Below are positions 1 to 7,081 of a stretch of DNA of 64,000 nucleotides, in pieces. The notes under the pieces were generated by a model. It had not been told where the DNA came from, ran no database searches, and was given only the letters and a program-made list of their open reading frames with translations. This stretch comes from an uncultured Clostridia bacterium (GTDB taxonomy: Bacteria; Bacillota; Clostridia; Lachnospirales; Cellulosilyticaceae): contig CAKZUB010000029.1 in the NCBI GenBank assembly GCA_937921505.1, positions 1-64,000 on the forward strand. Direction: 5' to 3'. A program made the position numbers and the translations under genes. Positions within the stretch are counted from its first letter, which is position 1. Every line of letters starts with the position of its first letter.

Positions 1-118
1 TTTTGGGTTTAATTGGTGTTGTGAGAGACTCAATTATAACTCAAAATAGGGGGAGTTGCTATTTTTATTGCAAAAAAGCATCTAAACCCTTGATATATAT
101 AGTAATTAAATAAAAGAA

Positions 119-140
119 GTAGTGTCAAACTTGACACTAC
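119..140. promoter_or_regulatory. Perfect palindrome, probable operator
   Basis: Two 10-base arms, GTAGTGTCAA and TTGACACTAC, are perfect inverted repeats separated by AC. The palindrome ends 24 bases before the methyltransferase start codon. A weak promoter, TTGCAA at 68-73 and TGATAT at 91-96 with a 17-base spacer, lies just upstream, so a bound repressor would sit on the first transcribed bases. The likely regulator gene is not in the window. No T-run follows, so a terminator is unlikely. Confidence 0.6.
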
Positions 141-164
141 CTGATGAAATTATGGAGGGAATAT

Positions 165-725
165 ATGAGAATTAAAGAAATAATATTCAGTGGTAAGTCC
201 CCACTAGCCAATGCAGGGTTTAAAAAACTTATAGGTCTGTTGGATCATCCTAATAGAAAAAAATATAATGATCCGATAAAACTAATCAAGGCTTCCGGGA
301 TTCAGCCGGGACAAACGGTATTGGAAATTGGTTGTGGATCTGGATTTTTTACAGAGGCAGCCTCCCAACTAGTAGAAGATGAAGGAATACTTTATGCCAT
401 CGATTTTCAGCCTGTCGCTGTTGAGCAGACACAAACGAAAGTTAGTGAGCTTGGTCTTAGGAATGTGTTTATTAAAAGAGAAGATGCCATGGATTTATCT
501 TTTACAGATGCCATGTTTGATTTGGTTATTCTATATGGAGTTGTGCCAGCACCAGTAATATCAATGAAGGATATATCAAAAGAAATATACCGGGTTTTAA
601 AGCCTGGTGGCACATATGCCATATGGACCATGGTGCCGTTTTGGAGGCCCGCCCAAGCCTTAAAACATGTGGACTTTATTCAAGTAAAAAAGGAAAATGG
701 AGTTTTTCAATTAAGAAAGGTTTAA
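165..725 (+). CDS. Class I SAM-dependent methyltransferase
   Basis: Predicted to transfer a methyl group from S-adenosylmethionine to an unknown substrate in the cytoplasm. The glycine-rich SAM motif VLEIGCGSGFF lies at about residues 51-61, an acidic residue follows at the end of strand 2 (YAIDF), and the late motif VLKPGGTYAIW is near residue 147. At 186 aa it has the size of small ubiE-like enzymes, with little room for a substrate-binding cap. The ATG at 165 is chosen because GGAGGG ends five bases upstream; the earlier ATG at 144 has no ribosome site and abuts the palindrome. The gene stands alone. The substrate cannot be inferred. Confidence 0.8.
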   Translation: MRIKEIIFSGKSPLANAGFKKLIGLLDHPNRKKYNDPIKLIKASGIQPGQTVLEIGCGSGFFTEAASQLVEDEGILYAIDFQPVAVEQTQTKVSELGLRNVFIKREDAMDLSFTDAMFDLVILYGVVPAPVISMKDISKEIYRVLKPGGTYAIWTMVPFWRPAQALKHVDFIQVKKENGVFQLRKV

Positions 726-1171
726 AAACCTTAACGGTAGGATACCGAATTAATGTCAGGGGGACAGAGGTATTGATACAAGATTAGCTCTAGGATATGT
801 ACAGGATGATTCACAGAAAAGAGCGCGAACAAATTTGCAGGAAGTTACAAGGTGGTTATTATAATAAACCGATTCTTATAAAGTTATTTATAGAGATGAC
901 TAATTTGGAAAAAGAAATAAAACTAAAATTATATTTTCTGGCATATTTTTGATCTTGAGTGTTTTGGCTTCAATTTTTCCTATTGTTTTAATGAAGAATA
1001 TATTCATTCAAATTTAATCAGGTATGCTTATTATGCAGACCTTTACGGGTATTGGAAGAAAGGTATACTTTGAGATTATATTTGTCAATAATAAAAAAAA
1101 CAAATTGATGTGGAGTTCATATGATTTGAAAACTCAAAACAGTAGCTTATGGTTTTGTGACATAGTTTCCG
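726..1171. other. Gene-free stretch with a membrane-protein relic
   Basis: No intact gene is visible. The frame 904-1017 on the + strand encodes about 37 residues ending in a stop, including FSGIFLILSVLASIFPIVLM, which resembles the first membrane helix of an ABC exporter. There is no convincing start codon and nothing recognisable follows, so it is best read as a relic. The rest shows no hairpin or repeat that I could support. Confidence 0.35.
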
Positions 1172-1200
1172 TTGATTTCTATCACAAAATATGTTACTAT
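1172..1200 (+). promoter_or_regulatory. Promoter of the AlbA/HATPase gene
   Basis: TTGATT at 1172-1177 and TACTAT at 1195-1200 are separated by 17 bases. The start codon at 1242 lies about 35 bases after the expected transcription start, with AAGGAG in between. Confidence 0.5.
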
Positions 1201-1241
1201 CAGTGTTAGAAGTGATATAAACTGTTATAAGGAGTGATAGT

Positions 1242-2528
1242 ATGGATTTATTTGAGAGCGAAACTGTGGAATTGAAGGAAGTCTATGTTACGGATTTAAA
1301 GAAAGAGATTATTGCTTTTGCAAATACAAATGGCGGAACTATATATATTGGTGTCAAAGATAACGGAGAAGTTATAGGACTTAACAATGCAGATTTTGTG
1401 ATGCAACAGATAACAAATTCCATACGAGATAGTATTAGACCTGATGTTTCTATATTTACCAATATTGAATTACTACAAGAAAACAGTAATTTCTTTATTA
1501 AGCTAACGGTTAATCAAGGAACTAAAAAGCCTTACTATCTATCAGATAAAGGGCTCAAACCTACTGGGGTATATGTTCGAAGTGGTACAACATCTGCGCC
1601 TGCTTCTGAAGATGCTATTCGTATGATGATAAAAATGACTGATGGTGATTCTTTTGAAGCAAACCGTTCTTTAATTCAAGATGTAACCTTTAATAGCTTA
1701 AAGGATGAAATGGCAAAAAGAAACTTAGAATTTACGGAAGTTCAAATGCAAAATATTGGCATTATTTCTTCCGATAATATATATACCAATATGGGGTTAT
1801 TGGTCTCAGACCAATGCAAACATTCCATAAAAGTTGCCATCTTTCAAGGAACAGATAAATTGGTATTTAAAGATAGAAAAGAATTTACCGATTCTTTATT
1901 CAAACAGCTTACAGATGCCTATAAAGCAATAGATTTCTACAATGGAACAAAAGCGACTTTTCATGAATTATTACGCACAGATGAGCGTGATTATCCTGAA
2001 GATGCTGTTCGTGAGGCATTATTAAACGCTATCGTACACAGAGATTATTCTTTTAGTGGAAGCACATTTATCAATCTTTATTCTGACCGTTTGGAAATTA
2101 TTTCTTTAGGTGGGTTGGTTTCAGGTTTATCTTTAGAGGCAGTTATGCTTGGAGCATCTCAATCAAGAAACGAAAAACTTGCAAACCTCTTTTACCGAAT
2201 GAAGTTAATTGAGGCATACGGAACAGGTATAAGTAAAATCATAAGCTGTTATAAAGGTTTACCAATACAACCCAAATTTGAAAATGTAGAAGGTGCATTT
2301 TGTGTTACTTTGCCCAAGATCCATGCACAAGCACTGACAACAGAAAATGAAAAGTTTTTCCCTATCTTAAGCCTTTTTGAAACTAAAATTGAAATTACAC
2401 GCTCTGATGTTGAAAATGCTCTCAACATAGGTACCACTCATGCAATCAATTTGCTAAAAGAAATGTTAGAAAAAGGACTTATTACAAAACTTGGTAATGG
2501 AAGACAAACAAGATATGTTGCAAAGTAA
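1242..2528 (+). CDS. AlbA_2-domain ATP-binding regulator-like protein
   Basis: This 428-aa protein belongs to the large group often labelled RecG-like or Schlafen/AlbA_2 transcriptional regulators. The N-terminal domain (about residues 1-130) has the typical start with ETVELKE, then FANTNGGTIYIGVKDNG. The middle (about 240-330) contains REALLNAIVHRDYS and YGTGISKI, which look like the N and G boxes of a GHKL-type ATPase (HATPase_c_4). The C-terminus (about 370-428) looks like a winged helix (NALNIGTTHAINLLKEMLEK). It may bind nucleic acid and ATP, but the biological role of the family is poorly known. ATG follows AAGGAGTGATAGT. It is monocistronic. Such genes are often found in mobile or defence regions, which fits the accessory surroundings. 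Confidence 0.75.
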   Translation: MDLFESETVELKEVYVTDLKKEIIAFANTNGGTIYIGVKDNGEVIGLNNADFVMQQITNSIRDSIRPDVSIFTNIELLQENSNFFIKLTVNQGTKKPYYLSDKGLKPTGVYVRSGTTSAPASEDAIRMMIKMTDGDSFEANRSLIQDVTFNSLKDEMAKRNLEFTEVQMQNIGIISSDNIYTNMGLLVSDQCKHSIKVAIFQGTDKLVFKDRKEFTDSLFKQLTDAYKAIDFYNGTKATFHELLRTDERDYPEDAVREALLNAIVHRDYSFSGSTFINLYSDRLEIISLGGLVSGLSLEAVMLGASQSRNEKLANLFYRMKLIEAYGTGISKIISCYKGLPIQPKFENVEGAFCVTLPKIHAQALTTENEKFFPILSLFETKIEITRSDVENALNIGTTHAINLLKEMLEKGLITKLGNGRQTRYVAK

Positions 2529-2909
2529 GGAAAAGGAAGAACCCTATGGTTACAATGGAAAAATACGAATGTTTTCTTATGCTACTGGGGTAGCATGAGA
2601 GAGCATTTTTTATGTACTATTTAGCATAAGTATTTTGTTTTAGTATTGTATACTAAAAAGTAAAAATATATAATTCTATATAGGATAAGTTCAGAAAGGA
2701 AGATTACGGTGATGAAAGTATCATGATCTTTGGGAGTCTCTTCTTATTGTTGATTTATTTAGGTATTCCAGCTATGTTAATAGATAAAATAATATTGAGA
2801 TAGGATGATGTTTCGTCAAAAAGGTATAGCAAGGCTATGATAAATAAAGTTTTTGAATGGTTGTAAAGAGCTATCTACTATATGACACCACAGTACTTGC
2901 AATGAAGTT
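2529..2909. other. Intergenic stretch with a hairpin and a possible micro-ORF
   Basis: At 2579-2596 ATGCTAC and GTAGCAT form a 7-bp stem with a 4-base loop, followed by a T-run about 10 bases later; it may weakly end the preceding transcript. At 2723-2803 an ATG opens a 26-residue frame with a hydrophobic core (SLFLLLIYLGIPAM) that could be a single membrane helix, but the nearest purine-rich site is too far upstream. The remainder shows nothing I recognise. Confidence 0.35.
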
Positions 2910-3227
2910 ATGAAGAAGGAAAGTGAAATTATTTTCGGAAACAACGTAACAGAATTATATTTTGAAGATGATGATATGGATAGTTTTATTGATAAGTTGA
3001 ATAGTTTGGAGGATATTGTTTATGTTCATCCGCTTAAAGAACACTCTTGGGGTCAAAGAGTTATACGTTTTTATGATTTGGATAAACATATTATTGAGGT
3101 TGGTGAAAATATGGTAATGGTCGTAAAACGATTTTTAAATAGCGGTCTTTCTATTGAAGAAACAGCTATGCGCATGGATGTACCAATTGCATACATAAAC
3201 GGATGTTTAACTGTAGAGGGGAATTAA
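2910..3227 (+). pseudogene. VOC (glyoxalase/bleomycin-resistance) protein, N-terminus missing
   Basis: The 105-residue frame matches the second half of VOC-fold proteins: TELYFEDDD, then YVHPLKEHSWGQRVIRFYD and HIIEVGENM, with the tail GLSIEETAMRMDVP typical of a Clostridia/Bacilli subgroup. Such proteins are usually about 145-150 aa; the first beta-alpha-beta-beta-beta module is absent and I could not find it in the preceding 100 bases in any frame. No convincing ribosome site precedes the ATG. One VOC half cannot close a metal site alone unless it pairs with another subunit, so I call it a truncated gene. Confidence 0.6.
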
Positions 3228-3296
3228 ATATTAGGTTACAAGGAATAAGATTTTTTGATAGGAGTTTGCTTTTTTGATAAATGGAGGTGATTAACT

Positions 3297-4112
3297 TTGT
3301 TGCAAACTGTAAGATATCCAGTAAGTCATCCTTTGCTAAAAACGTTAATAAAGTACTTCTGGGTTATTGAAACGCAATCATCATTTGAAGTTAATCACAA
3401 ACTTTTGCCTGTAAGTAATATAGATTTCATTCTTAATTTATCGTCTCCTATTAAATATACTATGGATGAAAAAAGTGATATAACGCCGAAAGGTTTTCAT
3501 TTTAATGGCATTAGAAATAGATATTATAAAATTAATCAAAAAGGCGTGTTGCTTGTATTTGGCATTGCATTTTTTGAGGCTGGACTTTTTCCACTTCTAA
3601 AAATACCATTGTCTGAATTTAAAAATGATACAATAGAAATAGATTTAATTATAAAAGGTTTTACAACAAACATAGGGGAACAAATTATTTTAGCCCCTTC
3701 TATACCAGAAGCAATAAGAACAATTGAAATAGAGCTTGTGAAACTAGTTGATATTATGCTTATTCCAAGAAAAGAAATATATGAATTGCTTAGACTCGTT
3801 CATTCAAATATAAATGAACTTAGTATTAGTCTAATGTGTGAGCAGGTGGGCATAAACCAACGTAAACTTGAGCGTATTTTTAATCAATATGTTGGAATAA
3901 GCCCTAAGCAATTTCAGCGTATCAATCGATTTCGTGGGGTATTACATCAATTAGAAAAGAAGCGTTATCAAGATTTTACGCTGCTGGCATACGATAATGA
4001 GTATTATGACCAAACTCATTTCATAAAAGACTTTAAGTCTTTTTCTGGTTGTACGCCAGTAGAGTTTTTAAACGAGAAGAGTTCTATAAAACAAATAACT
4101 AAATATTGTTAA
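3297..4112 (+). CDS. AraC-family transcriptional regulator
   Basis: The 271-aa protein has an N-terminal sensor region (about 1-150, DUF6597-like, starting with YPVSHPLLKTLIKYFWVIE) and a C-terminal double helix-turn-helix (about 165-262) containing LSISLMCEQVGINQRKLERI and ending in the AraC signature YYDQTHFIKDFKSFSGCTP. The start is a TTG placed six bases after GGAGGTGA. It probably activates the monooxygenase-like gene directly downstream, because a conserved motif lies between them and recurs beside the second AraC gene near 57.4 kb. The two regulators share the same domain plan. The ligand is unknown. Confidence 0.85.
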   Translation: MLQTVRYPVSHPLLKTLIKYFWVIETQSSFEVNHKLLPVSNIDFILNLSSPIKYTMDEKSDITPKGFHFNGIRNRYYKINQKGVLLVFGIAFFEAGLFPLLKIPLSEFKNDTIEIDLIIKGFTTNIGEQIILAPSIPEAIRTIEIELVKLVDIMLIPRKEIYELLRLVHSNINELSISLMCEQVGINQRKLERIFNQYVGISPKQFQRINRFRGVLHQLEKKRYQDFTLLAYDNEYYDQTHFIKDFKSFSGCTPVEFLNEKSSIKQITKYC

Positions 4113-4113
4113 A

Positions 4114-4167
4114 TGTCGCATTTTTACTATTCATTAAAGCATAGGGCAGGTAGAATGATGTTAAAAT
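4114..4167 (+). promoter_or_regulatory. Putative AraC-dependent promoter
   Basis: TGTCGCATTTTTACTAT occupies 4114-4130, immediately after the AraC stop codon, and TAAAAT at 4162-4167 is a candidate -10 box 31 bases later. No -35 consensus precedes the -10 box. The same motif (15 of 17 bases identical) and exactly the same 31-base gap to a -10 box occur at 58256-58309 after another AraC gene. A poor -35 region with an upstream element is the expected layout of an activator-dependent promoter. Confidence 0.5.
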
Positions 4168-4193
4168 ACTATGTTTGTGGAGAGGAAAATTTT

Positions 4194-4511
4194 ATGAATA
4201 AGAATAAGTGTACTGAGATTGCTGAGTTTCAAGTTGGTTTTGGAGTTACAGATGAAGATTTTTTTAGGATTATAGAATCCCTTGAACTTAACTTTCATGC
4301 GAAACAGGCAGGATTTATTGATACCGAACTTATTAAAGATAATGAGCAATCTAGGTGGATTATGATACAACACTGGGAATCTATTGAACAAGCAAAGGAA
4401 GCATCGAAAATAATGATGAAAGAGCCTGCTGCTGAGAAATTCATCAAAGCACTAGATCCTAAAAGTGTAGAAATTAGATATTTAAATCATGTTAACCTAT
4501 GGTGTAAATAA
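4194..4511 (+). CDS. Monooxygenase-like (ABM-fold) small protein
   Basis: The 105-aa protein resembles the antibiotic-biosynthesis monooxygenase/heme-degradation dimeric alpha-beta barrel fold: AEFQVGFGVTDEDFFRIIES at the start, FIDTELI in the middle and WIMIQHWESIEQAKEA after it. No catalytic residue can be assigned. The ATG at 4194 is preceded by GGAGAGG at eight bases; an in-frame ATG at 4113 lacks a ribosome site and would cover the AraC-linked motif. Its 3' end overlaps the convergent SDR gene by 20 bases. It is probably the target of the adjacent AraC regulator. Confidence 0.6.
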   Translation: MNKNKCTEIAEFQVGFGVTDEDFFRIIESLELNFHAKQAGFIDTELIKDNEQSRWIMIQHWESIEQAKEASKIMMKEPAAEKFIKALDPKSVEIRYLNHVNLWCK

Positions 4512-5358
4512 TATTTATAATAAAACCCTCACTTAAGGCCCAAAGTTTTTGTTGGGCCTCTTTATTATAAGCAAACTTATTGGCTTTAACCTCTCTCATT
4601 TTTTCATCATAATAAAATCCACTTCTTTTAGATCCAGTCGCAAGCTCTGTATAAACCTTAGCCATTTCATCTGGAGAAATCGAAAACTGACTTTTTACTT
4701 TATACATATATTTCAAAAGAGGAGAGATGTTTTGATATCTATTCATATCAATCTTAACATTTGTTACTCTTACGGAGTATACAGAAATATTAGATTCAGC
4801 AAGTTTGTCTTTAAGCATTAAGGAAAACATAAGTTGCGCTAATTTCGTTTGATAATAGGTTTTTGCGGGTGAGTAGTACTTGTCGCCCTTGATGTTATCA
4901 AAATCAAAGGTGAGGTTTGGGTAAAGCATTAATCCTTGAGAAGAAATATTAATTACTCTGCCATCATTTGTTTTTTGCATGAGGGGCAATAACCCTTGTA
5001 CTAAAGCAAAGGGTGCTAAATGATTAGTAGCAAATTGTGCTTCATGACCCTCAGAAGTTATAAGAGGTGTTTTACGGCTTAAATCAAAATCAGCAGCGTT
5101 ATTAATGAGAACATCTAACGTATCAAATCTTTGTGTATACGCTTTAATAAAATTTTTAACATCACAAACAAGTGATAAATCTACCTTCATTGCAAAAACA
5201 TGAGGATTCCCTGTAGTAAGCGTAATTTCTTTACAAACCTCTTGAGCTTGTTCAATGTTTCGACAAGCAAGGATAACAGAAAACCCTTTACTTGCAATTT
5301 GAAAGGCAGCACTTTTGCCTATTCCTGAATTCCCACCTGTTATAATACAATTTTTCAT
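4492..5358 (-). CDS. Short-chain dehydrogenase/reductase (SDR)
   Basis: A cytoplasmic NAD(P)-dependent oxidoreductase with a Rossmann fold. The cofactor motif is GGNSGIGKSAA at about residues 8-18, NNAAD is in the fourth strand region, the catalytic serine lies in NISSQG, and the catalytic Tyr-Lys pair is in YYQTKLAQ. At 288 aa it has the length of retinol-dehydrogenase-like or light-dependent protochlorophyllide-reductase-like SDRs. AAGGAGGA precedes the ATG. Its start overlaps the stop of the upstream TetR gene by four bases (ATGA), so the two are translated together and the SDR is the likely controlled gene. The substrate is unknown. Confidence 0.88.
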   Translation of the reverse strand: MKNCIITGGNSGIGKSAAFQIASKGFSVILACRNIEQAQEVCKEITLTTGNPHVFAMKVDLSLVCDVKNFIKAYTQRFDTLDVLINNAADFDLSRKTPLITSEGHEAQFATNHLAPFALVQGLLPLMQKTNDGRVINISSQGLMLYPNLTFDFDNIKGDKYYSPAKTYYQTKLAQLMFSLMLKDKLAESNISVYSVRVTNVKIDMNRYQNISPLLKYMYKVKSQFSISPDEMAKVYTELATGSKRSGFYYDEKMREVKANKFAYNKEAQQKLWALSEGFIINIIYTIG

Positions 5359-5969
5359 AAATATTCCTCCTTATAAAAGCTATTTTTTAGTAGTGTAAGG
5401 TATAGATCAAATGCCTGACTTGCGCCTTGTACATCAAGTTCTTTTGTTTTTGATAAATCTCTTACGTACCCCTCAGTACACCAAGTAATTACTTTCATTA
5501 CTATCTTGGGGTCAATATCATCTTTGAATTTTGAAAAATCGGTGTTTATAAAAAATGTGTCAAATCCCATGCTAACATATTTTTGATGAATGGTTTTAAT
5601 GTCCCTAACTACTGCTTCATCGCTTTCAAAGTAAGCACATTTTAAAAAGTCTAATAGAGAAGGATATTTTTTGATTGTACTAAGTTTAATGTCTTGTATA
5701 AGCTTAATTTTTTTAAAGAAATCCGTTTCACGAGTATCAAACTTGTTTTTGATTGCATTTGTAATATTAGAGGAACAAAAATCGAACAAAAATAAATACA
5801 AGTTTTTCTTATTGCCAAAGTAATGGAAAACCAAGGCTTTAGATATGTTTGACGCTACAGCAATATCATTTACAGAGGTCTTTTTATAGCCGCTATTTCC
5901 AAAGGAGACAAGTGCAGCGTTAATAATGTTATCTTGTTTATAACTGTCTAAGTTTATAAATTTATCCAT
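5355..5969 (-). CDS. TetR-family repressor of the SDR operon
   Basis: The 204-aa protein has an N-terminal TetR helix-turn-helix (about 10-55: INAALVSFGNSGYKKTSVND, then the recognition part ISKALVFHYFGNKKNLY) and a helical ligand-binding domain. AGGAGTGGCTT precedes the ATG. The promoter region just upstream holds two near-identical palindromes that overlap the promoter on this strand, which strongly suggests autorepression and co-control of the overlapping SDR gene. The inducer is unknown. Confidence 0.88.
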   Translation of the reverse strand: MDKFINLDSYKQDNIINAALVSFGNSGYKKTSVNDIAVASNISKALVFHYFGNKKNLYLFLFDFCSSNITNAIKNKFDTRETDFFKKIKLIQDIKLSTIKKYPSLLDFLKCAYFESDEAVVRDIKTIHQKYVSMGFDTFFINTDFSKFKDDIDPKIVMKVITWCTEGYVRDLSKTKELDVQGASQAFDLYLTLLKNSFYKEEYL

Positions 5970-5990
5970 AAGCCACTCCTATTAAACATG

Positions 5991-6040
5991 TTAACCGATC
6001 CGGTTAATAGTATTATAATACAATTAACCGATTCGGTCAA
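5991..6040 (-). promoter_or_regulatory. TetR promoter with two palindromic operators
   Basis: Operator 1 (5991-6007) is TTAACCG-ATC-CGGTTAA, a perfect 7+3+7 palindrome. Operator 2 (6024-6040) is TTAACCG-ATT-CGGTCAA, with one mismatch. Their starts are 33 bases apart, about three helical turns. On the minus strand a promoter reads TTGACC (6040-6035), 17 bases, TATAAT (6017-6012). Operator 2 overlaps the -35 box and operator 1 lies just after the -10 box, so two repressor dimers would bracket the polymerase site. Confidence 0.85.
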
Positions 6041-6181
6041 CGCGTGCTATGTATGTGCTTAAATAAACTGTAGTTTTGATATTATAATACTTAGAGAAAT
6101 AAGAGCTTTTAGTAGATTCAAGACCTATGGTATGTTAAAATCAGAGAATAGTAGGAAAATATTTTAAAAAGAGGTGAAAGG

Positions 6182-6256
6182 TTGAAGGAAAAAAGCTTTC
6201 AACTTTTTATTTGTGGTAGCATCACAAGCAAAGCTTGCGATATACAAAGGGGGTAG
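6182..6256 (+). CDS. Possible 24-residue leader peptide
   Basis: A TTG follows GAGGTGAAAG and opens a 24-codon frame whose stop at 6254-6256 lies three bases before the GNAT start codon and overlaps its ribosome site. An imperfect hairpin (GTTGAAGG/CTTTCAAC) followed by T residues lies in its first codons, and a second hairpin at 6221-6241 is inside it. This arrangement could couple leader translation to GNAT expression, but it could also be chance. Confidence 0.3.
   Translation: MKEKSFQLFICGSITSKACDIQRG
6221..6241. repeat. Short hairpin, copy of an intergenic repeat
   Basis: ATCACAAGC and GCTTGCGAT form a 9-bp stem with one mismatch around AAA. The same core, with longer arms, recurs at 6894-6943, and the right arm alone recurs near 14271-14301. 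Confidence 0.5.
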
Positions 6257-6258
6257 AA

Positions 6259-6864
6259 ATGAATATCGGGAAACTCTACAAATTAAAACAAAAAGATATT
6301 GGAAAAAGTAGTGAAATAGCTGCAAAAGCATTTTATCATTATCCTATGTTTACTTATATTTTAGGAAGGAAACTGAGTGATGAAACCTTAAAAGTGGTAG
6401 GGCGCTTTATAATTAAATATGCAGTTCTTTTTGGAGAGGCCTACGCAACTTCACCTGAAATTGAAGGGATAATATTATTTTCAGATTCAAGAGATTATAA
6501 CTTTAGTTTATTTAGAAGTTTAAGATGTGGTGTACTATCCCTTGCTAAATTAGGAATAGAAGTGGGTAAAAGATTCAATGACTTTAATACATTTTGTCTC
6601 AAAGTTCATGAAGAAAGCATAAAAGAACCACATCAATATATCATACTACTTGGTGTTGATCCCCAAAAACAAGGGCAAGGATTTGGAAGTAAACTGCTGC
6701 TTCCAGTATTAAAAATAGCAGAAGAAAAAAAGCAATCCTGTTATTTGGAGACGCATAATGAAAAGAACGTAGAAATTTATAAAAGATATGGGTTTGAAGT
6801 AGTTTCTCAAGATGTTATTCCAGGGACAGATACCATACAGTATTCTATGCTAAAAAGAATTTAA
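6259..6864 (+). CDS. GNAT-family N-acetyltransferase
   Basis: Predicted to transfer an acetyl group from acetyl-CoA to a small molecule or protein. The acetyl-CoA motif is visible as LLGVDPQKQGQGFGSKLL (about residues 130-147), followed by CYLETHNEKNVEIYKRYGFE, the usual motif-B region. The protein is 201 aa when started at the ATG at 6259, which follows AAAGGGGG; an in-frame ATG 24 bases earlier has no ribosome site. It is flanked by two copies of the same hairpin repeat (6221 and 6894). The family includes wax/antibiotic-modifying enzymes, but no substrate can be named. Confidence 0.82.
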   Translation: MNIGKLYKLKQKDIGKSSEIAAKAFYHYPMFTYILGRKLSDETLKVVGRFIIKYAVLFGEAYATSPEIEGIILFSDSRDYNFSLFRSLRCGVLSLAKLGIEVGKRFNDFNTFCLKVHEESIKEPHQYIILLGVDPQKQGQGFGSKLLLPVLKIAEEKKQSCYLETHNEKNVEIYKRYGFEVVSQDVIPGTDTIQYSMLKRI

Positions 6865-6893
6865 ACTTTATAAGCCATTATTCATCTAATGCC

Positions 6894-6943
6894 TATACCC
6901 ATTGCAATATCACAAGTAAAGCTTGCGATATGCAATGGGTATA
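6894..6943. repeat. Long hairpin, intergenic repeat
   Basis: TATACCCATTGC on the left and GCAATGGGTATA on the right pair perfectly; the stem continues inward through ATATC/GATAT and CAAG/CTTG with one bulged base and one mismatch around a TAAAG loop. It stands after the GNAT gene without a T-run, so it may protect or end the mRNA weakly. The right arm is partly repeated at 14271-14301. Confidence 0.65.
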
Positions 6944-6970
6944 AATATGAGAGTACATCCATAATTAAAT

Positions 6971-6999
6971 TTGTCATATTCCAAACTTACTGGTATCAT
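6971..6999 (+). promoter_or_regulatory. Promoter of the EF-G-like/NYN fusion gene
   Basis: TTGTCA at 6971-6976 and TATCAT at 6994-6999 are separated by 17 bases. The leader of about 75 bases contains a small hairpin (AGCCC/GGGCT at 7022-7036) followed by GTGATTTTT, which is too short to be called an attenuator. Confidence 0.5.
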
Positions 7000-7081
7000 A
7001 ATAATAGAAGAAGTGACATATAGCCCTAAATGGGCTGTGATTTTTAGAAATAGACAAAAAATAGAGGATTTGAAATAGATT

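Noticed and set aside
3..113. Open frame running in from the left edge, possible end of an upstream gene
   Set aside because: Only 36 codons, no recognisable C-terminal motif and no comparison possible; it may be chance.
1024..1209. 61-codon frame before the AlbA/HATPase gene
   Set aside because: No ribosome site, no motif, and it runs through the promoter of the following gene.
7001..7081. Tet(M)-style attenuator in the leader of the EF-G-like/NYN gene
   Set aside because: Only a 5-bp stem is visible; no leader peptide with a ribosome site and no alternative pairing could be found.
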